From Jackrogersella multiformis (taxonomy: Eukaryota; Ascomycota; Sordariomycetes; Xylariales; Hypoxylaceae), in contig CADCXD010000010.1 in NCBI GenBank assembly GCA_902806575.1, forward strand, positions 1,736,001-1,800,000: a stretch of DNA of 64,000 nt, read 5' to 3'. The translations under genes were made by a program, and so were the position numbers. The notes beneath the pieces are model-generated. The model did no database searches. It worked only from the letters and a program-made list of their open reading frames with translations, and was not told the origin of the DNA. Positions 12,277-24,000 of the stretch are shown here, piece after piece; the first letter of the stretch is position 1, and each line of letters starts with the position of its first letter.

Positions 12277-14274
12277 TTATCTTCGACCTCGTCGCTGATT
12301 CTCGTTTCCGTTACCCTTGATAGGGCTAACGAAAGTTACGTGTTTGGAATCATCCTTACGTAGGCGCACCGTCGTCCCGGCTCCAGCATCGGTAGAACCA
12401 CGATGATGTCTAATAGAGCGCGCACCGCTGTGATCATCGTCGATGTCAATTTCGTCAACATCTGAGATTGACTGTGCCCCGAGGCTATCGTTCACTTCTG
12501 ATTCAACCTCAGAGTCGGCTTCTGAGTCGTCATACTCGCCATCGTCACTAACAAGCGATGGAGCATTGTTGCTAACAGCTGTGTGAGGACTCAGATCCAC
12601 ATCCAACATATCGTCATCTACAATCTCAGGTTCGGGACCTGAAACGACTCGCGGGGTGGGGGTGGGCACGGGGGTGGCATATGGCATGAGCGGAGGATGC
12701 CCTTTGCTACTAACTGGTCGAGTTGTAGCGAGGGCAGGCGACATTGTTGCCCTGACGGGAACCCGCACGAGAGATGGGGCCTGGTACGGGGCCACGGATC
12801 TGGTACCATTGGCATTACCATTACCGTCAACTTCATCTGACGACTCCTCTTCGGGGGAGAAGAACTGGTCGAGATCTACCTTGGCCTTGGCATCACTGAC
12901 CAACTCGCTCAAGTTGCCATTGAACCCTTTGCTTTGAAGTAAGCGAGATAGGTGCGGGGAATCAGCTGCAGGGGAGAAATTCGGCTGTCGCGCAGCCGCC
13001 GCTGGAGCCCTCTGAGAGCTCTCAGCGGTGCCAGGAATAGAGGAGATACCAGGTAATTGTCCCCGGTGATATAACTCCAACGACTCTTGGATGCGACGCA
13101 CTACAGTGAAGCAAGCCTCGGATTCGGACATAGCGTTCTCCCGCACAAATGGGTGGACAAGGCCAGACGAAGGAGCGCTTTGGACGACGGGCTTCTCTTC
13201 TCCTAAAATCCCACCGGTGTCAGCAACCTCGATAGGATGGCCACAATGTACAGCAGCTTCTTCGTGACTCTTGAAGTCTCTTTTATGCGCTATGCGACAG
13301 TGGTTGATAAATCCCTGTGTGCTCGAGAAGTTCTCACGATGGCAGTCAATGCAAACAAGTTTCACAGTCTTCCCGTCGGATCGCTTCAAGACGCAAGGCC
13401 CATTCTTATCCTTGGGAGGCGGATAACCACTTGACAGGGCTTGGAGCTTCTGACCCGCCGATCCCCTTACCGGTCGACCTCTACCAAGGGGCACGCCTGA
13501 CTCTCCAAAACTATTCCTTGTCGATCTACCGTCTATCGAAGTTCTAAATCTCGAAGTCTCAGCCTGCGCCGGAGCATCAAGCTGGATACCGTCGAACTTG
13601 GAGTCGGGTATGAGCCACTTGGCGTAATGCCGCGCATATGGGCCGTCAGTAACGCCAAAGGGTGGTGCCCACTGAGGCAACTGTTCGCCCAACTTCGGTT
13701 GCAAAGCTGGGCCTGAGCCGTTCATTATGTTCAACATTTGTTCCGGCGTAGGGACGCTCTGTGGATACGGTATTAGGTGGCACCTGCGCAGTTGTTCCAA
13801 CGCTACCTGACATTTAGCAAGTTCTTGATTAATTAAGCGTAGCTCGTCGTGCTTGAGTAAAATCTCAAGGCTGAACTGCTGCTCGATAGCATCTCTAGCA
13901 CGATCCATGTCGGATCTATGCGACACGGGCCGCGGCGCATCCCTTTCCCCTTTTCCTATCGGCGACAAGGCTACCTTCTTATGCGCCTTAGCGCGATCGC
14001 TGCCATCATCGTCATCATCAGTCCTCGTCCGCTTGCGAGCGGGCGAAGAGGCAACGGTTTGCGACGCTATCGCGACGTTGCTCTGTTTCCGTCGCTTTGG
14101 AGTCGTCGGCGAAGTAGTTGTAGTTGTAGTTGTTGTGGTGGTTGTGGCAGTAACTGAAGACTCTGACGACACCCAAGGCTGAATGGGTTTGCCGAAGTTA
14201 AGCATAGGATGTTCAACTTGTAGAGATTTATCGCTTCCCCTCGAATCTGAACTCCAAAATCGGAACATGAGCAT
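12277..14274 (-). CDS. AHC1: AHC1-like subunit of the ADA histone acetyltransferase complex
   Basis: This is probably the AHC1-like subunit of the Gcn5-containing ADA complex, a nuclear chromatin regulator. A single open frame gives 665 residues from the ATG at 14274 (MLMFRFWSSDSRG); another in-frame ATG is 6 nt downstream. The frame stays open upstream to a GTG near 14358, so a further 5' exon is possible. Visible parts are a poly-Thr run followed by KRRK-type basic patches, a helical stretch (EQQFSLEILLKHDELRLINQ), and a zinc-finger-like block with CVLKRSDG, LVCIDCHRENFSSTQGFINH and CRIAHKRDFKSHEEAAVHCG. This block is the signature of the AHC1-like finger. The C-terminal part is low-complexity and acidic (DIDDDHS). 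Assignment rests on that block and is not backed by a search. Confidence 0.75.
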   Translation of the reverse strand: MLMFRFWSSDSRGSDKSLQVEHPMLNFGKPIQPWVSSESSVTATTTTTTTTTTTSPTTPKRRKQSNVAIASQTVASSPARKRTRTDDDDDGSDRAKAHKKVALSPIGKGERDAPRPVSHRSDMDRARDAIEQQFSLEILLKHDELRLINQELAKCQVALEQLRRCHLIPYPQSVPTPEQMLNIMNGSGPALQPKLGEQLPQWAPPFGVTDGPYARHYAKWLIPDSKFDGIQLDAPAQAETSRFRTSIDGRSTRNSFGESGVPLGRGRPVRGSAGQKLQALSSGYPPPKDKNGPCVLKRSDGKTVKLVCIDCHRENFSSTQGFINHCRIAHKRDFKSHEEAAVHCGHPIEVADTGGILGEEKPVVQSAPSSGLVHPFVRENAMSESEACFTVVRRIQESLELYHRGQLPGISSIPGTAESSQRAPAAAARQPNFSPAADSPHLSRLLQSKGFNGNLSELVSDAKAKVDLDQFFSPEEESSDEVDGNGNANGTRSVAPYQAPSLVRVPVRATMSPALATTRPVSSKGHPPLMPYATPVPTPTPRVVSGPEPEIVDDDMLDVDLSPHTAVSNNAPSLVSDDGEYDDSEADSEVESEVNDSLGAQSISDVDEIDIDDDHSGARSIRHHRGSTDAGAGTTVRLRKDDSKHVTFVSPIKGNGNENQRRGRR

Positions 14275-15014
14275 ACCCGACAAGTTGGAAGACGAGATAT
14301 TCGAATTTCGAATTTCAGATTTCGAATTACACGGGCCGGGAAGGGTTTGGGGGAACACTTGGAAGGTAATGTATTGTGGTCAAAGCGCTGACAGACCAGA
14401 TCAGGCTTAGACTAAGACTACACTTCCAAATGTTATTAATCCAGTGTTACAACAACAAAGTTGTAGCAAGGGGGCGTTCGAAGGAATTATTGTCAGAGGT
14501 GACGCCAAATGGGAAGGCGAGGCTGACGTAACTGCGAATGGATGCAGAGCGTGGTTTCCCTATTCTCTAGTGTAATTCCTAATCCCTAATTCCTGTCCTT
14601 GGTAAATCCTCCCTAGTGCTGCAGGTGGAAAGTGTGTAATCGGGGGATCGGCTGAGCCGGCGGATGCGACCACCTTTTTAGCCTGGCTACGCCCGTTGTT
14701 GAATGGTCCAAGTCCTAGGCTAACTAACAGGTAACTACCCCAATAAGTAGGTATTCACTACTTAGTAGCCTAGTAGTACCAAGACAAAGGACAAAAAAAA
14801 CCAAGGATTGGCGCACGTATCGATGTACCGAAAGTATCGAATAGGAAGATACCGCTCTCCTGATGGGTTGGCGATGCGCAAAGAGAGAAAAAAAGGATCA
14901 GGCCGCGCGATGATGTGGCCACGGTCAAACCCAACGAAACTCAAGTCTGAGTCAGGGTTGTAGGTAGAAAAGGGAGAGGGAGGAATGCGCAACACCACAC
15001 CAAAGGGGGCAAGG

Positions 15015-15074
15015 CAGTGCAGTGCAGTGCAGTGCGATGCGAATGGTTGTATTGTATTGTATTGTATTGTATTG
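15015..15074. repeat. Two adjacent pentanucleotide microsatellites (GTGCA and TTGTA)
   Basis: About four GTGCA units are followed, after a short spacer, by about six TTGTA units. Confidence 0.85.
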
Positions 15075-16095
15075 CTTGCGCGTATTTATTAGTATTGATG
15101 CAGTATATTGGTTTGTCTCATAAAATGATGTTGCGGCCGAGCGACAACAATAAAAATAAAAAGTCCTTGAATAAAAAGATGTAGATTTGCAGGTTGCGGG
15201 TTACGGATTGCGGATTGCGAAATAAGGATGGTGGACAGTAGGCGGCGCTGTTGCGAAACAGTATCAAATGAAGATACCGAGATGGCGTAGACAGCTAATA
15301 GTGTAGGTACGTATTATAAAGGCGCGTATGATGATCATCAGGGTGTGCGAGATCCGAGATCAGAGATAGAGACAAAAAGAGGCGAAGGGAACGAAGTAGA
15401 AAGTCAAAGGCGCGCGCCGCCTCGATGGGGAAAATAAAAACAGTATTGTATTAAAATCACCGATGCAAAGGAACGCGTGAAGTGAATTAATTAAATGAAA
15501 ATCGGAAGAAAGGCGAGAAAGACGACTATCATTCGCTTGCGAGATTTCTTCCTTTTTCGATTGTTGCGACAGTTGCACACTGGATTGCGCAGAAAGGGCG
15601 GGAAAATGAAAGGTTGTAAAGGTTCAAATGTTCAGATGTTCAATTGTAAGGTTGATCAGGTCGGTCAGATCAGGTTGATCCTCCAGTACGTACATACCTA
15701 GGTAATAGTAGGTAACTTCCAAGGTTCTAAGAGGGCGCGAAATGCGAAAGGGCAAAGATGGAGTGTGTGGTAGTCCCTGTTGTTCCCTGCTGTCCCTGCC
15801 GAGTGGGTGGCTAGGTACATGCCAGAAACGAGAAAGTACCTTTAGTGCCCAGGTGGTAAATTCGTAAAGCTGTAAATTTGTAAATTTCACCTGCACCTTT
15901 TTGATTGCCCGACAAATCCGATGGCAGGATGGATGGATTTGGGTTTATTCTCGACAGGGGGGCGTATCTCAATCAAGTTACGCGGCAGGGATGGTTTGAT
16001 AATTTTATTCGGAAAGACGTGCACAATTACGCAAGGCTCCCTAGATGGTCCGTGCTGAATGATAAAGGGGTTATACATGGATTATGCATACGTAC

Positions 16096-16200
16096 ATGTA
16101 GGTAGATACCTAGGTAGGTACCCAGTACATAGCAACCTAAGTATGTACCTAAGTACATCCTATCAGACGACCAGACTAGGTAGTGTAGGTAGGCAGCTAA
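16096..16200. repeat. Cluster of TACCTAGGTAGGTACC motifs
   Basis: Several overlapping copies of the palindromic TACCTAGGTAGGTACC motif and its variants occur in about 100 bp of intergenic DNA. Confidence 0.6.
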
Positions 16201-17812
16201 GGTGACACTTTATGACTCACTTACATAGTAAAGGATGGAAGACATGATGTGGTAAGTGGTAAAGGAGCTTTGCGACATGGTGGCATCAAAATAAAAAAAA
16301 TCATACCCCATAAAATAAGGAAGGGAATAGGCAGATATGTTTTTCGAAGGTGCGTGACAATTCGAGTATTAGAAAGAAACATGACCATCAGCTAGAGCTG
16401 CTAGAGGTGTCAACGATAAGAGGTGTGTCACATGGCTGCTTTTAGCTACCTAGGTACACGGTACTTGTCGCATGAATATAGCACACTTAACTTTCAAGCA
16501 TTTAAGCACGAAGGGATTCTGGACCTTGGTTGAGGCTACGTACCTAGGTATATACACTATTGTAAGTATAAATTGTCCGAGCTATTGCATACCTAGGTAT
16601 GTAATACCTAGTACATACCTAAGTACCTTGCTTAATTTAGATTATGTATATGAGCCTTGTAAGCAGTAAAAATAATCAGGTCGGTAAATCGAGGATATTG
16701 CATTGGTAAGGCTGGCTTGCTTTGTTAATTGCAGTTCATTTCCAAGGTTCTTTCGATAAATGCACCCGTAGCGCGTGCAGCTGCGCGTGTTAAAGTTGAT
16801 GGTCAAGTCAAAACATGATATGTCATATAACTTGACGTCGTTGATATTGCGCTTAGAAGTTATTTAAATACTTAGGTAAGTACCTAATCACATATTTTAA
16901 TTCATCGTTTCTATTGGTAATATGCTTTATAGTTATGATAAATACCTACTTAGGTATGTATATATGATCTATGTTACTTACATGTAGGTAGGTATTTAAG
17001 CTTACTATGCATTATGATGCCTATCTTTTAAATATACTTAAAGTACAGGTGCTTAAATGCGTACCTATGATAGGTACCTTACACATACAATTAAGATTAA
17101 TTATTAACAACCAAATATAGGTGCCTACCTAGGTAAAAAGCAACTATAGATACACATATACATATAATAAAGCTTCTATCAAAAGACAATCCAAGGTTTA
17201 AAAAACGTTTCAACTACATGCATAAAACGACTTAAAAAGTCGGAACTTAGCTACTTAAGTAGATATCCTTGTCACGATATTACGATGAGATATGCATAAT
17301 ATCTTAATTAATTCTTGGCAAAGCTACTAGATGACTCCAGCCTGCATTTCGCGACAGGGCCTTTGTCTTGATGGTTTCCAAACAACCAATTACGGATTAG
17401 ACATGTCTCAAAGGTGTCTGAACTGCGTTAAGGCCAAGAAGTATGAGAAACAAAGAATCAGAGAAACATGAGGGCTTTATGATTCGAATAATAGATTCGA
17501 ATCTCGACAGCTTAATGGGTGCGTTTACCGATAAGCCAAGATCCTTATCTTTTGTACATACCAGGGCTAGGTACCTAGGTACATACATACAATCGCATTT
17601 AGACTTTCGACCCGGTTAAACAACAAGTACCTAAGTACCAAACGTATGACGGTTGAGCTTGTACTATCGATAAGGATTCATCTCAATTAATTCTTTCCGG
17701 TACCTACATAATCTAGGTACCAATTTACTACCCAGTACATACTTCGTGACAATTCATAGTCATCAGATCGGCAACCTTCAATGAAGACAATATCTTCTTC
17801 GCCAGCGGTATC

Positions 17813-18442
17813 ATGACCGCCCTAAGTCCCCGAAAGGGTAGTCGATGTTGCGACTCGCCCACCAAGCGCAAGCGCGCCGACACGGGTCCGATCCCTCCTA
17901 ACAAGAAACCTCGACTCGAGACCAGCCTCAATCTATTGTCGACCGAGGACGTCAAAATCCTACAAGCTGTAGAGTCCAAATACGAAGTCCAGGTTCACTC
18001 AATAATATCATCGTCCAAGATCCAGAAGAAAGTGAATGCGATTCTTCGACACCTTTCTTCTTCCCATCCAACCGGCAAGGCGAGTGTGTCTATACTACGC
18101 GCCAAAGCTTCCGACACAGGCAAACTAGTCTCTATAGCTGAAATTGCGAAGCGTGAATTAGAAAAACGGGCAGATAATGGGCGTATCTGGTTCCAATATA
18201 TTGCGCTCGGCGAGGAGCTTAAGGAAATCCCGAGAAGTGAAGGCAATACGATCATTGAAGAAACGAAGCTAGGCAGCACCGTTGATGACGATTTTGAAGT
18301 CATGAAGACTCCCTTTGAAAGAGCCATTGAAGGTCAACCCCGCCTGAGAGGAATACCCATCATGAGCCTGTTCGTCAGCCGAGTTTCCATCGAGGAATTA
18401 AAGAAGCGATATGGAGAACAAACAAACGCCGAGTCGACTTAG
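17813..18442 (+). CDS. Alba-domain DNA/RNA-binding protein
   Basis: This 209-residue protein has no intron. The N-terminus is basic (SPTKRKRADTGP, NKKPRLE) and likely a nuclear localisation signal. The middle (about residues 58-115) carries an Alba-like fold: VHSIISSSKIQKKVNAILRH followed by KASVSILRAKASDTGKLVSI and AEIAKREL. Alba proteins bind nucleic acid; relatives are found in RNase P/MRP and in RNA metabolism. A fungal conserved protein of this type is known, but its exact role is not evident. The C-terminal third has no motif I recognise. The gene is convergent with VTC1, with 478 bp between the stop codons. Confidence 0.75.
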   Translation: MTALSPRKGSRCCDSPTKRKRADTGPIPPNKKPRLETSLNLLSTEDVKILQAVESKYEVQVHSIISSSKIQKKVNAILRHLSSSHPTGKASVSILRAKASDTGKLVSIAEIAKRELEKRADNGRIWFQYIALGEELKEIPRSEGNTIIEETKLGSTVDDDFEVMKTPFERAIEGQPRLRGIPIMSLFVSRVSIEELKKRYGEQTNAEST

Positions 18443-18920
18443 GGGTTTAAGCAGTAATATAATTGGCGCTAGAAAATTTAGCAGTCAACGCAAACATCAA
18501 GATCGCCTACTTCGAAATAAAGAATCACGAGGTGAAATGGATCTTGGGTTTGGGAAAGACAGAGAGAGCTATCGTGCTATGAAATATCAAACTACTCTCC
18601 CGATCCTGATGCAACAATGCCTATAGGTAAAACTTGATTCCATGATACCCAACACAAACTCCACCAAAACTGTCATTCATATAGAACAAATGCGATGCTA
18701 AACAAGATGCGATCCGATGTACAAATTCCCTGCGTCCTCCACCAATCTCCTTCAAATTCTTCGTTCTTCGTTCTTCGGAAACCATCACCTGGATATTGCG
18801 GGGTCGCTATTTCAGGCACATCGGCTTGTCGTCGCTTAAGGCTCGTCCTTTAATAGATTCCGGCAGGGTCGTTCCATTCATATCTCGGCAAATTAGTAGC
18901 CACCAATGCTTCGGTTTCTC
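18443..18920. other. Convergent intergenic region of Alba gene and VTC1
   Basis: These 478 bp hold the 3' ends of two convergent genes. A small open frame here (about 18411-18626) overlaps the Alba 3' end and shows no family signal. Confidence 0.5.
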
Positions 18921-19396
18921 CTAATGTTTCTTGCCGCCCACTCCGCCGGAGTATGATATTCTCAGCACGAAGTTGACGACGACGGCCAACAGGAGTATGA
19001 TAGCCAGTACAGACGGCCCGAAGCGGTCGTCGAAACCAGCTTGCCCTCTCACCCTTATCGACTTGGCTCGCCAGTGATACGTAAACAACGCATATATCAT
19101 GGTGAGCATAGCTACGCCCGTGAATAGGAAGGCCGAAATGAAGGCAGGGCGGTCACCAAAGTTCAACATGCCGATAGCCAAGGCACCCAATATGACGGTA
19201 AAGTTTAGCCATGATAGGAATGTACGCTCGTTGGCGAAGAAGACCTTGGGCTCGACTCGTGTAGGAAGAGCAATTCGCTTGCCTAAAGGGTAGTTGATCA
19301 AACCGCGTCAATTCAAATCACTTCTAGGATTAAATATCTCATAGGATACGGAGTTTGTTTACCTGGAGCCGTTTGTAGAAGAGGTTGGCTAGACAT
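18921..19396 (-). CDS. VTC1: Vacuolar transporter chaperone subunit VTC1
   Basis: This is the small membrane subunit of the vacuolar polyphosphate polymerase (VTC) complex. Two exons, 19396-19363 and 19282-18921, give 131 residues, close to yeast Vtc1. The protein is a DUF202-type domain with three membrane segments: one after ERTFLSWLNF, one around FISAFLFTGVAMLTMIYALF, and one around SVLAIILLLAVVVNFVLRI. The conserved entry sequence is ALPTRVEPKVFFANERTFL. The ATG at 19396 gives MSSQPLLQTAPGKRIALPTR, as in other fungal VTC1 proteins. It lacks the SPX and catalytic domains of Vtc2-4, as expected. Divergent from the dynein light chain gene. Confidence 0.95.
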
Positions 19397-20305
19397 ATCG
19401 GGCAATTTGTGGCAAGCAGGAAACCAATTGAGTATGATTCGCGGGATTGAGCTGGAATGGATGGCTAAGATACGTTTGAATGTTTGTGACCAATTGATAA
19501 ACTGCTGATCTTGGTGTTGTTATGATTGGGTATTGGATTGCAAAGACGTAGATTAGACCAGCCAAAAGACACGACAAAAGCGTGCGATAGAGAAGAGGAA
19601 GGAAAAATTGAGTTTTAAGCTTAAATAACTACAACGAGACTAGAAACTAGAAAATAAACTAGAGGAGAAGAAAAGAAAAAAGACTATTATGTTATGACGA
19701 TGATAGAGAGTAAACTGAGGTCGAGAGCTTTGATAGTGGAGTTCCACGTGCGCACTTTCTTTGCTCTCAGTGGTTGTTGCTATGGAAGCGACCAGGGAGT
19801 GCCCAGACATTTAGCTGAAAAAGACGGACTTCAGGGTGAAATATTGCCGATGCGGACAAGTGAAAGAGAGCATTTTTCACGTGCACAACTGCCCCGCGCA
19901 AGGCTTGAAACAACTTGGAAACGGCAAACCGCGATCCATACCTACAGGCATACTAGGTACCTAGTGTAGGTAGGTACATACATACGAAACCAGGTTCCAT
20001 GAGGGCAACTGCATATGTAAGCTGAAGCAAGGATCTTCTACGGCGGCCATTCCCAAATAAGCCCCCATCAATTTTTATTGTTTGCAACGTCACAAGCACA
20101 AGAGAGAAGGCTGAAAAATAGTTTCACGAGGCTGCCATAGTCCTACTTATCATCCCATTTATTGGACAATTGACCACAGACCTCTGTACTGTCCAAATCC
20201 AAATAGGGGCATTCTACAAATATCTCACTTCTTATAATCTATTACAAACCTCCTCTCATCCCTCCCTTATTAGCCCTCCAAGCCGACTGCTCGACGATAT
20301 CCAAA
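19397..20305. promoter_or_regulatory. Divergent 5' region of VTC1 and the dynein light chain
   Basis: These 909 bp hold the leaders and promoters of both genes. TACCTAGG-type motifs lie at about 19955-19985. Two CACGTG motifs stand out: TTCCACGTGCGC at about 19742-19753 and TTTTCACGTGCAC at about 19874-19886. CACGTG is the core bound by Pho4/NUC-1 bHLH factors in phosphate control, which would suit VTC1; binding here is inference. Confidence 0.5.
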
Positions 20306-21011
20306 ATGGCCTCGCCACAAACCAATGCTGTATGTCACGACGTGTGCCTACTCTGATCTCCGTCAAGAAAGCTTATAGAGTCCCTATCTAGCCAATTAGC
20401 ACTACCAGGCTAAAACAGATCGCGATGGACGTAGGTTCGCCTCGCCCCTTTCCGCAGGAATCATCGCGGTACGGGGACTCATCCAGCTAAGTTCGGTGAA
20501 ACAATAGGCTTGCCAAAGCGCCATCGGCAGCGCGGACTTTTATGAGCATTCGAAAGTCGAGGGATGGAACGCCATCATAATTGTACGTCTTCCTCGGTCT
20601 ACCAAGCGTCTACCTGTCCCTTGTTAGGCCTATCTCGCTGACATGAGACGTCTACACCAGAACTCAATCCTCAGGGCCGTGATATCCGAGTCGACGCCTT
20701 CGAGCTCCCAAAACCCCGCTCACAAATACGTAGTCAACAGCACCATCGTCCAGCACCTCGTCCCGACCTCGGCCCTCAACAAGCCCAAGGGCGGCAGCGA
20801 AGCGAAAGCCGACGGCCCGCTCATCAGCACCAGCGATGGCGGCAACGCGACCGCCACGGACGGGAAGCCGCACGTCGGCCGGCGAGGCATGCACTCGGCA
20901 ACACAGGCATTCTGGAACGAGAAGACGGACGGCATGTGGAGCTTCAAATACGACGGCGGCGAGGGCAAGGGCATGGACGTCGTCGTCAGCATCATCTGGA
21001 TCGGCATATAA
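20306..21011 (+). CDS. Tctex-type dynein light chain
   Basis: This is a Tctex1/DYNLT-family light chain that binds the dynein intermediate chain and cargo. Four exons join in phase: 20306-20329, 20392-20430, 20508-20582 and 20661-21011, giving 162 residues. Motifs include LKQIAMDACQSAIG, the helix WNAIIINSILRAVISES, the strand NSTIVQHLVPTSALN, and the C-terminal WSFKYDGG followed by DVVVSIIWIGI, all at the expected places for Tctex1. Fungal members have a longer Gly/Ser/Asp-rich insertion before the last strands, seen here at about residues 95-120. The first exon is 24 nt and is set by phase; it is the least certain part. Confidence 0.9.
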
Positions 21012-24000
21012 GAGCCCGCTATTAACAATCGACTCTGCGATTGGAGTTCTTGTAAAAACATTTTGTATCCGTATGACGTTCTATGGAGAGGACGAACTAA
21101 AATTGGTGCATTCTTACAGTCAGCTATTCTAATACACATGGTTTCTATGGCAACATCTCGCCCATTGTGATGGTGACAGCGGCCACGGCTTCCTCGGTCT
21201 ACTACCCACGTTCGACAGACGCTCTCAGCAATTTTGTCGTTATAGCATATGACGCCTGCTCTCTGCGTCTCGTCGTCGCCCTTTTCCCCCTTTGTCTAGG
21301 AGACGCTTCCTAGACAAGGGTTTTTCTCGCGTGCACATACACTAGACGAAACAAAGCGGCGAGATTATCGAGGCCCGTACATCAGTTTAGTTGCCGTAAA
21401 CATAAGTACCGAAGTAGGTAGTTGTTGGAAACACATTCGATGTCATGGATGTCACTCATGGGCTATGAAGCTCAAGTGTGAAGTCCGAATCGGGAAATTT
21501 ATAGTCCAGCCCCATTTGCCGCAAAAGGATGTACAAGTCAAATTTCGAGATAGGGGACTTAAATAGCCATTACTAGCAGCCCACATATCGAGATTCGCGG
21601 GTGTCAATGAGGTAACCGGTCTTGGGATGTGTCATTGGTTATATCCTTTTACTTATATAGTCTTTGAGATGAAATCGAGTCGACGGCAATACAGTTTATG
21701 TCTTGGTACGTAGGGTGAATGATCGTATGAGTAATGGATTAGTTTCTGTTTATTATGAACTAAAGCGGAGATATCACTCTTAAGAACTAATCAGCAGTGT
21801 CTTTGGTGCAACCCCGTTGATTTTAAGACGATGGTGCATATCACTTGAAGATATTTCGAAGCCAAAAAGGGAGAAAGGAGCTATGGTCTTGGCGACAAAA
21901 ACCTTCCTAGGTGACCCGAAAGCATATACACATAATTACCTAGGTACATTATCTGATCATTTAACATTAGAAGCCTTGGATGGTTAACAAGCTTGGCATA
22001 TCTTATATATGAACTCTACGCTCGACCAGCAATTGGCACCAGTGTATAATTCATCACAGGGTTTACACCGACGAACATGAACTTTACAAGAACACGCGTT
22101 AACTATTAGCATACAGTATCAATACCATGCAGTTAGGTAGTATCAGGAAGCTGGACGTTTAACTTTTAAGGCGTGTTAGATTCAACTCTCACTAAAAACC
22201 AAGTCAATGGCGATACATGATTTATTAGCCAACACTAGGTACCTATGAATATACTAATACCTAAGACTACCTACTCTGATAATGAATATCGCAATTAACT
22301 TCAATCGTAGGGAAACTCGATTACACATAACGCATGTATAAGTATACCCAGCGTTGCTTTCAACGACGTCGTTCTTAGTACCAATCAAAGTTGAACGATG
22401 CTTTAGATTAATAACGACTTGAGATGTCAAGATTCAAGATTCAAGAAGAATCTAATCCGAACTTATCGCTGTGCTGCGTGACCAATGCATATTAGCCAGC
22501 CCTACATGATGTGGTATTGCATTAGGCGAACGGCAGCCGGGCCAGCTGTCAAGCAGGAAAGCCAAGCGCCGAGGTCCTATTTGCGTCAGCGATCAAGGAT
22601 AACAATCAAGGATAACAGATTATGAGCCTAGGTATTCGCGGACCGGAGCGCAGCGAAAGAGAGTGTAACATATGACCGGAGCATTTTCCCCGGTTCGAAC
22701 ACGAGGCGAAGAGCCGGTTCTCTACACTATTTATTGTATTTACTGCGGCAAGACATTTATGATTTAACCTTTGTTAGAATGATCATTACCGGCAGCCTTG
22801 GAATTATATTTGTCAGCCTTACTTAATAATATACATACCTACCTACCTAGGTATTCACTCAACTTTCTAGTAAACTTAGAAGCTACCTAGGTATGTTAAG
22901 TTACCTACCTACCTAGGCACGTTACTTACCTGGGTAGGCATCCTCTGGCTGGAAATACCCGCCGGTGACCTCATAGCTCTTAACCGTAGCAGATAAAATC
23001 AGCTTAAATCGCGGTAGGAAATGGCTCCATTATCAGCAATGAGACGTCAGGGCTCCATCACTGTGGGTACGATCGCGACAATCTAATGTACTTATTAAAC
23101 TGCGGATAGGCGCATGGGAGCCAAGGCATCTCTAGCTCGAGACACAATCCAGAACACTCTAGAAGGAGGAGTTTACACTGGAACAACTTCCGAACTACAC
23201 AGTTGCTCTCAAAAGAGATCTGATTAATACTTAGCTGCCTAGTGTACCTACACTAGGTAGGCATGTAGTCCCTCTCTGCATGATGACGTTGATATATACT
23301 TATTGGGTGTAGGTAACAATATATTAGATACCTCCTCTTTTGTTTAGAGACTTTCTCGACTTGTTACGGTCACAGCTCTACGAATTCCGATCCCCGAAGC
23401 CTTCCTATTAAACTGCGAAGCTGTTTGCTTGATCACCGCAATAACGAGTACCGACAGGCTGGGCAAGTCCCCGAGTCGAGCGCTTGCTTCCGTTTCACCA
23501 CCATCAGCGTTCCAATGTTGCATGTTGGTATCGAATCATCCACAAGGTGGCTGAGTGGATTATTGTTCCACCGTAAGAAGCAAACGGCAGAAACCTGCAG
23601 CCATGACTGAGGGGAAGTCGAACATGGCAGTCAGCTGCAAGACAGACCCTTGTTCTGACTGCGTCTAGAAACTGGGGGTTTTCTGCCTACACTGGTCCCT
23701 CCCCATCCTAAGCAAGCAACCGATGAGTTGGCGAATCCTTTCATGTATGTACCCAGATTATTATTACGCATACTGGCGCGCCAATACTCATAAAACAGGA
23801 GGCACTTCCCGAGGTGAAGATACATTAGTTGGATTAGGTACAATACTTGGTAGTTATTATAGGATTGCTACATATGGACTACTACACTAGATACAGTCCG
23901 TTATCGCTCGAAAACTAGCCATAGCCGGAGTTTCTCGGCGTCGCCAGTAAAAAACAATACAGGTCGGAATGTGACAAACACCCAAATCCAAATACCTGAG

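Larger units (their letters stand above)
14275..17812. other. Intergenic 3.5 kb, no gene seen
   Basis: No supported gene is present. The region holds a GTGCA repeat (about 15015-15035), a TTGTA repeat (about 15046-15074), and many TACCTAGGTA-type motifs, notably at 16096-16200, 16530-16630, 16930-17130 and 17565-17720. Composition becomes A+T-rich from about 16650 to 17400. Confidence 0.45.

Noticed and set aside
14275..14358. Start of the AHC1-like protein at a GTG near 14358
   Set aside because: GTG is not a normal start in fungal nuclear genes; the first in-frame ATG is at 14274, and an upstream exon could not be proven.
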